Source: an uncultured Collinsella sp. (lineage in GTDB: Bacteria; Actinomycetota; Coriobacteriia; Coriobacteriales; Coriobacteriaceae). Taken from it: 18,655 bases of DNA. The notes beneath the pieces are model-generated. The model was not told where the DNA came from. It saw nothing but the letters and a program-made list of their open reading frames with translations, and searched no databases. The stretch is from the NCBI GenBank assembly GCA_902495085.1, contig CABUWA010000022.1, positions 1 through 18,655 of the forward strand. The letters run 5' to 3'. Numbering within the stretch: the stretch's first letter is position 1; every line of letters begins with the position of its first letter. This document shows, piece by piece, positions 1-7,356 of the stretch. The position numbers were made by a program, and so were the translations under genes.

Positions 1-81
1 GGCGACGCGGTGGTCAATTCGTGCATATCGTTCGACATTATCGCACATGCGGACGGGTACGTGGCAGGGGCGCTATCCTAA
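1..81 (+). CDS. 3' end of an unidentified gene (partial)
   Basis: Frame 1 is open from the window edge for 26 codons and ends in TAA. The peptide ends in HADGYVAGALS. It is too short to assign a family. It ends 6 bases before the next start, which suggests the same transcription unit. It could also be a chance open stretch. Confidence 0.4.
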   Translation, partial: GDAVVNSCISFDIIAHADGYVAGALS

Positions 82-87
82 GATGCT

Positions 88-654
88 ATGAATGAGATTT
101 CCAACATACATGCGTTTGAGGACGAGGATTTTCTGCACGCTTGCTTCGTGTGGGGGATGGTCGTAGCCGGCGTGTTTGCCGTGTGCCTGGTGCCGGTGTT
201 TATGCTGCTGGGCGGGCCTGCGGATCTGGATGCGGCTGACGCGGGTGGCTGGATGGCTGCCGTGGGCTGGATAGTCGGCTTGGCTGCGATCTCAATGGCG
301 TCGTTCGCCGTGCACGAGCTGGTGCACGGTGTGTTTTTTAAGCTGCTGGCGCCTGCGGGCGCGAAGGTGACCTTTGGGGCGAATCGCGAGACGGCGATGA
401 TCTATGCCTGCGCCGAGGGTGTTGTGTATTCGCGCCGGCGGTACATGGCGGTTTGCCTGGCGCCGACGGTTGTTGTGACGACAGCGTTTACCCTGGGGTT
501 TGTGTTTTCGGGCTATCCACTGCTGTGCTACCTGGCGGCCGGCTTGCATTTGTCGGGCTGTGTGGGCGACTGGTATTACGTGCGGACCATTTTGCGCGAC
601 CTCCGCATTGTCGCCTGCGAAGATACGTCCTTTGGCGTGCGCTTTTTTGGGTGA
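88..654 (+). CDS. DUF3267-type membrane zincin metalloprotease-like protein
   Basis: A 188-residue integral membrane protein. Hydrophobic segments lie near residues 18-42, 54-75 and 118-150. A zinc-metalloprotease HExxH motif (HELVH, residues 76-80) sits at the end of the second segment. Near the C-terminus a GCVGDWYYV stretch offers an acidic residue that could be the third zinc ligand, as in the DUF3267 'putative zincin peptidase' family. That family has no settled substrate; the role as a membrane protease is inferred from the motif. No clear Shine-Dalgarno sequence precedes the start, so it may be translationally coupled to the preceding partial gene. The stop is 10 bases before the preferred queH start, so the two probably share an operon without an obvious functional link. 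Confidence 0.75.
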   Translation: MNEISNIHAFEDEDFLHACFVWGMVVAGVFAVCLVPVFMLLGGPADLDAADAGGWMAAVGWIVGLAAISMASFAVHELVHGVFFKLLAPAGAKVTFGANRETAMIYACAEGVVYSRRRYMAVCLAPTVVVTTAFTLGFVFSGYPLLCYLAAGLHLSGCVGDWYYVRTILRDLRIVACEDTSFGVRFFG

Positions 655-664
655 GGAGATGTCG

Positions 665-1240
665 ATGAAGTCGTTGTTGCTGCATGCGTGCTGTGCACCA
701 TGCTCGCTTGAGCCGGTTCGCCTGCTGCGCGAGGAGGGGTTTGAGCCCACGATTTGCTGGACCAACCCCAATATTCAACCGCGCGATGAATGGCAGCGTC
801 GCCTAGACGAGCTGCGCCGGTGGTGTGCCGATGGCGATATCGAGCTTATCGAGGCGGGGGAGGACCGTGAGCGCTGGGAGGCCGGCGTGGCACCGCTGGG
901 CGCCGATCGGCCTCGTCGCTGTCGCGCGTGCTATGCCTTGCGCTTGGCCGAAGCGTGCCGCGTGGCCCAGGAGTGCGGGTTTGAGTTTGTGGGCACGACG
1001 CTTGCCGTCTCGCCGTATCAGTTGTTCGATACCTGCAATGATGTGCTTGAGCGCTTGGCGGCGGCACATGGGCTCACCCCGGTGATTCGCGATTTTCGCC
1101 CGTATTATCCCGAGGCGACACGCCGTTCGCGCGAGCTTGGCATGTATCGGCAGAACTACTGTGGTTGCCGCTTCTCGGCTGTCGAGGCGGCCATGGACCG
1201 CGCCCGCATCCGCGACGAGCGCAAAGCCGCCAAAAAGTAG
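665..1240 (+). CDS. queH: Epoxyqueuosine reductase QueH
   Basis: A 191-residue protein of the QueH (DUF208) family. It is the alternative to QueG that reduces epoxyqueuosine to queuosine in the wobble position of tRNA-Asp, -Asn, -His and -Tyr. The family's cysteine pattern is complete: HACCAPCS at residues 7-14 (Cys9, Cys10, Cys13), RCRACYALR in the middle, and QNYCGCRFS near the C-terminus. These ligate the Fe-S cluster and metal. An in-frame ATG lies two codons earlier at 659, but GAGGAG (653-658) abuts it with no spacing and sits 6 bases before the ATG at 665, so the latter is preferred. queA and tgt lie 6 and 11 kb downstream, consistent with a complete late queuosine pathway. Codon use is GC-rich, as in queA and tgt. 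Confidence 0.93.
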   Translation: MKSLLLHACCAPCSLEPVRLLREEGFEPTICWTNPNIQPRDEWQRRLDELRRWCADGDIELIEAGEDRERWEAGVAPLGADRPRRCRACYALRLAEACRVAQECGFEFVGTTLAVSPYQLFDTCNDVLERLAAAHGLTPVIRDFRPYYPEATRRSRELGMYRQNYCGCRFSAVEAAMDRARIRDERKAAKK

Positions 1241-1300
1241 TTCATTTGGGCTGGGACTTTGAGCTGTCTGTGCGGTACGGTCGTTTTTGGGAAAGTCGAT

Positions 1301-1957
1301 TTAATTAAGCGTGTGATCGTGGCTCGCTTGATACCAAACGACGACTCCTATGATTCTAATCCTCCGTTTGTTAAACATCAGATCCGGACTTGCTGTTGCA
1401 TATGAATGGGACGACAGCACAATCATGTCGTTTCCTTCTGCAAATCGCCTAATTACCGGTGTTTTACCGTCTGCGAGCGCCAATACAGCACAGCCGTTCC
1501 AAGGCTTTGCGGTGGTATCGACAAGTAGTAAGCTGCCGGGAGGGTAAATGCGGGACATTTCGTCGCCTTTGATTTTAACGAAAACGCTATGTGGGTGACG
1601 TTTGGCTACGTCTACAGGTGCGCAAGCATTTTGTTGGCCGTGCGTGATGCGGCGCTTTTGCGATTCGATATCGATGACGGGAAATGCGCCCTCCATTTCG
1701 TGGATAGCAGGGTCTTCGTCGGTGACGATTCTTTTATTTGCGAGCTTTACGGCCAAACCGTTTTCCTCGCCAACAAGTTCATCGCGGGTGCAACCGAAGA
1801 GCGCTTGTAACTTTTCAATATAGCGCTCACGGGGGGCATACCGACTTTTTTCCCAACGACAAACGGTCTCTTTAGATACCCCCAACATCTCTGCAAGTTG
1901 CGCCTGACCAAGATGCTCCATGGTGCGGAGTTTACGAATATTTGCCCCGAAGCCCAT
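1301..1957 (-). CDS. XRE-family regulator with S24/LexA-like C-terminal domain lacking the Ser-Lys dyad
   Basis: A 218-residue regulator. Residues 6-60 form a Cro/C1-type helix-turn-helix (LAEMLGVSKETVCRWEKSRY). Residues about 90-210 resemble the LexA/C1 peptidase S24 fold. The expected GDSM catalytic serine is Glu133 (GDEMSRIYPPGS), and the expected lysine of the VKR motif is an arginine (Arg170, PVIRRF), so self-cleavage is unlikely. The domain may instead sense a ligand or mediate dimerisation. The start at 1957 is chosen over 1990 because the HTH begins there, AGAGGA lies about 9 bases upstream, and it leaves only 2 bases after the upstream ADI stop. The tight pairing suggests co-transcription and control of the divergent arginine genes. 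That control is inferred from position only. Confidence 0.85.
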   Translation of the reverse strand: MGFGANIRKLRTMEHLGQAQLAEMLGVSKETVCRWEKSRYAPRERYIEKLQALFGCTRDELVGEENGLAVKLANKRIVTDEDPAIHEMEGAFPVIDIESQKRRITHGQQNACAPVDVAKRHPHSVFVKIKGDEMSRIYPPGSLLLVDTTAKPWNGCAVLALADGKTPVIRRFAEGNDMIVLSSHSYATASPDLMFNKRRIRIIGVVVWYQASHDHTLN

Positions 1958-1959
1958 GG

Positions 1960-3210
1960 CTATAGATCCTCTCGCCACAGAGGGAGGCATAGACAGTTTG
2001 TGCCACCATAGCCTTTGGTGAGCTCGTCAATGGATAGCGGGAATAATTCCATTCCTGCTTTCTCAAGCGCTTCGTTGGTCCAAACGTTTTCTTCATATAC
2101 GCATAGTTTTCCTGGCGAGAGCGCAAGGATAGACGTTGCGTTGTTCCGGCGTTCTCTTTCGTAGGCGGTTTGATTCCCGCCTCCGCAGTCAATTACTTTT
2201 ATTGGTTCGCAACAGGCTGCAGAGAGTATTTCCGGAATCGTGCGATCGATAGGAGTGATCGTAAGGCCCCTTCCGGATCGTTTTAGTTGAATGCTGTATG
2301 CATCAACGGCATTGCATATCTCACGATCGATGAGGAACGCGTCGTGATCAATTCTACTTATGAACGTATCGAGGTGGATACGCAGCCCGTCAGAGGGGAC
2401 TCGAATCGCAATTAGCTCGGTGGTCTGGAATTTATTTGAGGTCAGGAGCTCTTTGGCAAGTGACTCGACGGCGGCGGGTTCAGTTCGGTCAGAGATTCCA
2501 ACTAATATTGTCTTAGCACTGATAACAATAATGTCTCCGCCTTCGATATGGTAGCTACTCCTGTTCAAATCACATACTGGAGTTTCTCCCATGATCTTGT
2601 GGTGGGTGAATATCTGCCGGTATAAGGCGACCTCACGATCACGCTCAGGCCAATACATATGATTTAGGATGATGCCGTCTCCGACTACCACAGCGGGATC
2701 ACGAGTGAAAAAAAGCGTGTTGAGGGGATTGACCAAGAGCGAGGCGGGATCAAATTGCTCGTGCACGAGCGCCTGTAGTGTTTCCGACTGGTTTGAACAT
2801 AGCTCAGTGTCTCCAAAGCGAATGCCGTTAAGTACTATATTCACCAATTCCTGGGTGTTCTTAGCGTTCTCAAACAACTGGGTTATTGTCTCGAGGAACT
2901 CTCTGCCTGTTGCCCCGCTGCAACGGAGGTAGTCATCAATAAAATATTTAAGTGATTGGGGCTCAGTTTCAAGTGAGTCTTCGAGAAGGTCCCTAATTTC
3001 AATGGTTTCTACGCCATGCTTCTCAAGCAATTGAACCATGGAATCGTGCTCATACATTGCTTTGTCGAGGTCAAAACGACCGCTCCATTTTCGCAGGGAG
3101 AAAACTTGACTGAAGTCGGCATCAGGGTAGTTTTGTGTTTCAGCTCCTGGTCGATGGACAAGTACGGCTTTTAAATGACCGATTTCATTTGTTATGTGTA
3201 TGCCTTGCAT
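1960..3210 (-). CDS. Arginine deiminase paralogue (divergent)
   Basis: A 416-residue guanidino-modifying enzyme that by family hydrolyses L-arginine to citrulline and ammonia in the cytosol. The catalytic set is present: Asp171 in FFTRDP, Glu223 in HIEGGD, His279 and Asp281 in HLDTF, and nucleophile Cys406 in GGTNCLCLP. Differences from typical ADI stand out. The arginine five residues before the catalytic Cys (Arg401 in the Pseudomonas enzyme) is Tyr401, the residue matching Asn160 of that enzyme is Thr165, and the C-terminal CMSMP-type motif is CLCLP. It is clearly diverged from the second ADI in this window. The start is supported by AGGAG 7 bases upstream. It is transcribed away from the antiporter operon and is followed by the XRE regulator 2 bases later. 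Arginine is the most likely substrate, but a related guanidino compound is possible. Confidence 0.85.
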   Translation of the reverse strand: MQGIHITNEIGHLKAVLVHRPGAETQNYPDADFSQVFSLRKWSGRFDLDKAMYEHDSMVQLLEKHGVETIEIRDLLEDSLETEPQSLKYFIDDYLRCSGATGREFLETITQLFENAKNTQELVNIVLNGIRFGDTELCSNQSETLQALVHEQFDPASLLVNPLNTLFFTRDPAVVVGDGIILNHMYWPERDREVALYRQIFTHHKIMGETPVCDLNRSSYHIEGGDIIVISAKTILVGISDRTEPAAVESLAKELLTSNKFQTTELIAIRVPSDGLRIHLDTFISRIDHDAFLIDREICNAVDAYSIQLKRSGRGLTITPIDRTIPEILSAACCEPIKVIDCGGGNQTAYERERRNNATSILALSPGKLCVYEENVWTNEALEKAGMELFPLSIDELTKGYGGTNCLCLPLWREDL

Positions 3211-3463
3211 GTCTGTCTCCTGTCCTGCTGGTTTTTATATAAGGCTAAGGCAGGTTCCTTGTTGTGTTGCGGAAAAGTTAAAAGACGTATGTAATTGACA
3301 AATAACATCAATTTTAAATATCAGATTGATTAATAACGTCACTTTAGCTGCCGTTCGTAGGTGAAAAGCGACACGATGGCGATGGTTGGCCGACCACCGC
3401 TGAGCAACCTCATACATTTATGGTGCCAGCTGGATAGATGGGAAAAGGAATGAAGGAGGAGAT
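3211..3463. promoter_or_regulatory. Divergent intergenic region of the arginine locus with candidate promoter and operator
   Basis: A 253-bp AT-rich gap between the two divergent transcription units. On the + strand TTGACA (3295-3300), an 18-base spacer and TATCAG (3319-3324) form a possible promoter for the antiporter operon. Between and around these boxes lies an inverted repeat ATCAAT (3307-3312) / ATTGAT (3325-3330) with a 12-base spacer, a plausible operator for the neighbouring XRE protein or an ArgR-type regulator. On the - strand a TATATAA run about 25 bases before the ADI start could be a -10 box but lacks a matching -35. AGGAGG precedes the antiporter start. All of this is visual matching only. 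Confidence 0.35.
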
Positions 3464-4906
3464 ATGGCAGCGGAAAGTTCGAAAGGCATCAAGCAGTTCA
3501 AGGTCCCGCACGTATATGCGATCATCTTTGCACTTATGGTCATCTTCGCTGTTCTCACGTGGATTGTTCCCTCTGGGTCCTATCAGCGCCAGGAGGTGAA
3601 CGGTCGTGAAGTCACTGTCGCAGGTACGTATGAGCAGAGTGAAAAGACATATATTGACGAGGAAACCGGGGATGAAGTAGATCTCAGACAAGGCGTCTTC
3701 GATGTTCTTCAGGCTCCAACGCGCGGTATACAAGAGGCAATTGAGGTCGTTGCATTCATCTTGATTGTGGGCGGTTCGTTCCAGGTTATTACTAAAACGG
3801 GCGCTATCACGAGCGGAATGGGTCGTGTCGTTCGCCGCTTTAAGAACAAAGACATTCTAATTATTCCTATTGCGATGGTTCTCTTTGCATTGGGCGGAAC
3901 GAGCTTTGGCATGGCGGAAGAAACTCTCCCGTTCTTTGCGATCTTCATGCCAATTATGATGGCTATGGGCTTCGACTCGATGACGGCGTTCATGGTCGTG
4001 TTCGTTGGAGCGCGCACGGGCTACATCGCCTCAACAATTAATCCGTTTAATGTTCTCATTGCGCAAGGTATTCTTGGTATTCAGGGCAACCCCCAGCTGT
4101 GGTTGCGTATGATTGCCTGGGTTGTTTTGACCGCCGTTGCAATTACTTGGGTTGTCCTCTATGCACGAAGGGTAAAGAAGAACCCTGAGTCATCGATCAC
4201 ATTTGAGGATGATATCGCCAAGAAAGTCGAGTTCGCTGCCGATGAATCTGCCCTTGACGCGGAATTTACGGGTCGTCAAAAAGGCGTGCTTGCGGTATTT
4301 ATCGCTGGAATGTGCCTTATCATCTGGGGACTTGTGACCCAGGGCTGGTATATGAACGAGATTTCTGCGGTCTTTTTGGCCATGGGCCTGTTGGCTGGTG
4401 TTATTGCGGGCTTTAGTCAGGATGTCATCGCTCAGGAATTTGTTGCGGGTATCGCTGACTTTGCTTTCTCGGCAATTGTCGTTGGACTTGCGCGTGGCAT
4501 CCTTGTCATTGCCTCTGACGGCATGATCATCGATACCATCCTCAATGCGCTCGCCACTGGTCTGGGCGGCATCCCGGCGGTTCTCTTTACTACGCTTCTT
4601 TATGCGGTTGAGAACCTCCTGGCGATTCTGGTTCCCAGCTCATCTGGCCTTGCAGCACTGACCGCTCCCATTTTTGGACCTTTGACCGAACTCATGGGCC
4701 TTAATCCCGAGGCTGCCGTGTGGGCTCTCTCCATGGGTAGCGCGACGATGTCTTTGATCTGTCCTACTAGCGCCATTCTTGTAGCGGGTTTGGGCGTGTG
4801 CAAGATCAAGCTTGGCCAGTGGTGGAAGACCGTTTGGAAATTCTTCTTGGTCGTGTCACTCATCAATATCGTATTCGTGGCAATCTCGGGACTTATTGCC
4901 CTGTAG
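3464..4906 (+). CDS. arcD: YfcC/ArcD-family arginine/ornithine antiporter-like membrane protein
   Basis: A 480-residue polytopic membrane protein of the YfcC/DcuC-ArcD group (C4-dicarboxylate anaerobic carrier-like). A short cytosolic N-terminus is followed by a first hydrophobic helix (residues about 16-36), a charged soluble loop of about 40 residues, and then roughly 11-12 hydrophobic segments to the C-terminus. Glycine-rich re-entrant signatures such as GGTSFGMAEETLPF and VPSSSGLAALTAPI are typical of this transporter fold. By context it exchanges extracellular arginine for ornithine for the ADI pathway: the next two genes are ADI and ornithine carbamoyltransferase, with only 28 bases to the ADI start. 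A GGAGGAG ribosome site precedes the ATG. Substrate assignment rests on neighbours, since YfcC proteins as a group are poorly characterised. Confidence 0.85.
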   Translation: MAAESSKGIKQFKVPHVYAIIFALMVIFAVLTWIVPSGSYQRQEVNGREVTVAGTYEQSEKTYIDEETGDEVDLRQGVFDVLQAPTRGIQEAIEVVAFILIVGGSFQVITKTGAITSGMGRVVRRFKNKDILIIPIAMVLFALGGTSFGMAEETLPFFAIFMPIMMAMGFDSMTAFMVVFVGARTGYIASTINPFNVLIAQGILGIQGNPQLWLRMIAWVVLTAVAITWVVLYARRVKKNPESSITFEDDIAKKVEFAADESALDAEFTGRQKGVLAVFIAGMCLIIWGLVTQGWYMNEISAVFLAMGLLAGVIAGFSQDVIAQEFVAGIADFAFSAIVVGLARGILVIASDGMIIDTILNALATGLGGIPAVLFTTLLYAVENLLAILVPSSSGLAALTAPIFGPLTELMGLNPEAAVWALSMGSATMSLICPTSAILVAGLGVCKIKLGQWWKTVWKFFLVVSLINIVFVAISGLIAL

Positions 4907-4934
4907 GTTTCATGGCTGAAATGGAGTAACAGGA

Positions 4935-6179
4935 ATGTCTAAAGGACTGAATGTACACAGCGAGATTGGTAAGCTCAAAAAAGTTGTGCTTCACCGCCCC
5001 GGTCGTGACCTTGTGAACGTAAAGGCAGAAGAGTTCGAGGATGTCTGGATTCACGACTGTTTCTATCTTGATGTGGCTCAAAAGGAGCATGATGCCTTTG
5101 CGGATCTTCTAAGGAGCGAAGGTGTTGAGGTTCTCTATATGGAGAAACTCGTTGCTGAAGCGCTGGATGCATGCCCCTCGGCTCGCGCTGAGTTTACCGA
5201 TACATTTATGGCTGAGAGCGGGATTGTCAATCCTATGCTTGAGCAGGCTGTTCGTGAAAAGCTCGACGCTATTTCAGATTCGTATCAGTTTGTACTTGAG
5301 GCTATGGGGGGGTATCGTTATCGTGACCTTGAGCTGCCTCGCGTTTCGACTACGCTTAGTATGATGGATAATGAGGATGCGAAGCCCGATGATTTGGTGT
5401 TGAAGCCTCTTCCGAGTTCATATTTCTCTCGCGATCCTCTTGCTTCCGTGGGCAAAGGCGTTCTGCTTCACCATATGTATTGGAAACAGCGAGATCGTGA
5501 AGTGCCCTTCTATGAAGCGATTTTCAAATACCATCCCGAATATGCAGGGACTCCGATTTGGTACGACCATAAGAAGCCCTGGCATATCGAGGGCGGTGAT
5601 GTGCTTAACATTAACGCCCATACCTTGGCTATTGGAATTAGCCAGCGAACTGAGGCGGCTGCGATTGAGGAGCTTGCAAAGAATTTGTTCTGGGGATCTG
5701 GGAATTCTGAGATCGATACCGTTTACGCTATTAAAATCCCCAACGGCTATGCTTACATGCATCTTGACACCGTTTGCACCATGGTGGATTTCGATAAGTT
5801 CACAGTTTATCCCGGTATTTTTGAGACCCTTCGTGTTTATCGTCTGACTCGTGGTGACTCTGAGGGAATGGTCGCTGTTCAAGAGATTGATGACACGCTT
5901 GAACATATTCTTGAAATGGCTACTGGCGTGGAGAAGGTGCAGCTTATTGAGTGCGGTGCCGGCGATATGGTTGAGGCGTCTCGCGAGCAGTGGAACGACG
6001 GGTCGAACACTCTTGCCGTTGCTCCTGGTAAAGTCTGTGTTTACGAGCGCAATGTTGTCACAAATGATGAGCTCTACAAGAACGGTTTGGAACTTTTGGT
6101 CGTTCCCTCCGAGGAACTGTCCCGCGGTCGTGGCGGCCCGCGCTGCATGAGCATGCCCTTCTGGCGCGAAGATATTTAG
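4935..6179 (+). CDS. arcA: Arginine deiminase (canonical)
   Basis: A 414-residue cytosolic enzyme converting L-arginine to L-citrulline and ammonia, the first step of fermentative arginine catabolism. The catalytic residues are Asp167 (YFSRDP), Glu219 (HIEGGD), His277 and Asp279 (MHLDTV), and Cys404 in the ADI signature RGRGGPRCMSMP. The substrate-loop arginine five residues before Cys is kept (Arg399), unlike in the paralogue upstream. The residue equivalent to Asn160 of the Pseudomonas enzyme is Ser161. GGAG lies 8 bases before the start. It sits 28 bases after the antiporter gene and about 32 bases before the ornithine carbamoyltransferase start, forming an arcDAB-type operon. No carbamate kinase follows. 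Confidence 0.95.
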   Translation: MSKGLNVHSEIGKLKKVVLHRPGRDLVNVKAEEFEDVWIHDCFYLDVAQKEHDAFADLLRSEGVEVLYMEKLVAEALDACPSARAEFTDTFMAESGIVNPMLEQAVREKLDAISDSYQFVLEAMGGYRYRDLELPRVSTTLSMMDNEDAKPDDLVLKPLPSSYFSRDPLASVGKGVLLHHMYWKQRDREVPFYEAIFKYHPEYAGTPIWYDHKKPWHIEGGDVLNINAHTLAIGISQRTEAAAIEELAKNLFWGSGNSEIDTVYAIKIPNGYAYMHLDTVCTMVDFDKFTVYPGIFETLRVYRLTRGDSEGMVAVQEIDDTLEHILEMATGVEKVQLIECGAGDMVEASREQWNDGSNTLAVAPGKVCVYERNVVTNDELYKNGLELLVVPSEELSRGRGGPRCMSMPFWREDI

Positions 6180-6211
6180 TTGCAAATCCATTGTGATGGG
6201 AGATGGCAAAT

Positions 6212-7222
6212 ATGGGTGTTAATATCGCTGGGCGCAGTTTTCTGAAGCTGCTTGATTACACGACGGAAGAGATTGAGTATCTGCTTGAGCTTTCTGCTAA
6301 CTTCAAAAACATGAAGCGTGCCGGTGTTCCGCATAAATACCTTGAAGGCAAGAATATTGTTTTGCTATTTGAGAAGACTTCCACGCGTACTCGCTGCGCC
6401 TTCGAAGTTGGTGCACTTGACCTTGGCATGGGTGTAACTTATTTGGATCCGGGCTCGTCCCAGATGGGCAAAAAGGAGTCGATTGAGGACACGGCTCGCG
6501 TCCTTGGCCGCATGTATGACGGAATTGAATACCGCGGCTTTGAACAGGCGAAGGTTGAGGAGCTTGCTGCAAAAGCTGGGGTTCCCGTTTGGAATGGGCT
6601 GACTACTGAATTTCACCCGACTCAAGTGCTTGCCGATATTCTGACCATGCGTGAAGAGTTTGGAGAGATTAAGGGCAGGAAACTTACATTTTTTGGTAAG
6701 GCGGCCGGAAACGTCGCTGATTCGCTCATGGTCATTTGCGCTAAGCTCGGCATTAACTACTGTTCTTGCGGCCCAATCGGGGGAAATTCGGAGGGGGCTA
6801 CATCCTATGATCCTGAACTCCTTGCAGAATGTAGTCGTATTGCGGCCGAGCATGGATCGACGATTACCATTACAGAGGATATTGAGGAAGGCGCTCGTGA
6901 TGCCGATGTAATTTACACGGATGTTTGGGTTGGCATGGGTCAGCCCGCAGAGCTGTGGGAAAGCCGCATTAAGCTCATGTCGCCGTATCGTGTGACCGCT
7001 GAGGTGATGTCTATGGCAAAGCCCGAGGCGATTTTCCTCCACTGCCTTCCGAGCTTCCACGATACTAATACTACTGTTGGTGCCGAAATTGCTGAGAAGT
7101 TTGGAGTTGCCGAAATGGAAGTCACGGACGAGGTTTTTGAGTCCGATAAGTCTCGTGTTTTCCAAGAAGCGGAGAATCGCATGCATACGATTAAGGCGGT
7201 GATGTACGCAACGCTTAAGTAG
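6212..7222 (+). CDS. arcB: Ornithine carbamoyltransferase, catabolic
   Basis: A 336-residue enzyme which in this operon should phosphorolyse citrulline to ornithine and carbamoyl phosphate. The carbamoyl-phosphate motif STRTRCAFE (from residue 57), HPTQ (135-138) and the catalytic HCLP (277-280) are intact, as is the C-terminal ENRMHTIKAVMYATL. Two amino-acid-side motifs differ from the usual forms: the GDGRNNVANS-type segment reads GKAAGNVADS (162-171) and the DVWVSMG motif reads DVWVGMG. An ATG at 6203 is in frame, but GGGAG (6198-6202) abuts it and is 9 bases from the ATG at 6212, so 6212 is preferred. It is the last gene of the arginine operon, and no classical terminator follows before the queA leader hairpin. 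Confidence 0.93.
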   Translation: MGVNIAGRSFLKLLDYTTEEIEYLLELSANFKNMKRAGVPHKYLEGKNIVLLFEKTSTRTRCAFEVGALDLGMGVTYLDPGSSQMGKKESIEDTARVLGRMYDGIEYRGFEQAKVEELAAKAGVPVWNGLTTEFHPTQVLADILTMREEFGEIKGRKLTFFGKAAGNVADSLMVICAKLGINYCSCGPIGGNSEGATSYDPELLAECSRIAAEHGSTITITEDIEEGARDADVIYTDVWVGMGQPAELWESRIKLMSPYRVTAEVMSMAKPEAIFLHCLPSFHDTNTTVGAEIAEKFGVAEMEVTDEVFESDKSRVFQEAENRMHTIKAVMYATLK

Positions 7223-7300
7223 CGGGGCGTTAAGAAAACAGTCGCAAATCTGTTTGCCATACTATATTTCTCTCAACAAGCTGATAGGATACAGGGGAGA

Positions 7301-7333
7301 ATGATGCGCGCGTCAGTCGATTTTTTCGACTGA
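7301..7333 (+). other. Candidate 10-codon leader ORF upstream of queA
   Basis: AGGGGAG (7293-7299) is followed by ATG ATG and an open frame encoding MMRASVDFFD, whose TGA stop lies in the 3' arm of the hairpin at 7308-7338. The second ATG (7304) has the better spacing. Two of its codons, GAT and GAC, are read by tRNA-Asp, a queuosine tRNA. The combination of ribosome site, mini-ORF and overlapping hairpin resembles an attenuator, but the ORF is short enough to be accidental. Confidence 0.3.
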
Positions 7334-7338
7334 CGCGC
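7308..7338 (+). promoter_or_regulatory. 13-bp perfect hairpin in the queA leader (attenuator or arcB terminator)
   Basis: Arm GCGCGTCAGTCGA (7308-7320) is exactly complementary to 7326-7338, with a TTTTT loop. Only three T residues follow, so it is a weak intrinsic terminator. It lies 19 bases before the preferred queA start, and the queA ribosome site AAAGAGG begins 7 bases after the stem. It could end arcB transcripts, regulate queA, or both. Confidence 0.6.
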
Positions 7339-7356
7339 TTTGTGAAAGAGGCAAAG

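Noticed and set aside
3235..3417. 60-codon open frame on the - strand in the divergent arginine gap
   Set aside because: AT-rich regulatory sequence without ribosome site or family features.
5418..6209. 263-codon open frame opposite the canonical ADI, and a similar one opposite arcB (6365-7186)
   Set aside because: Both lie wholly antisense to well-supported enzymes and have no features of their own.
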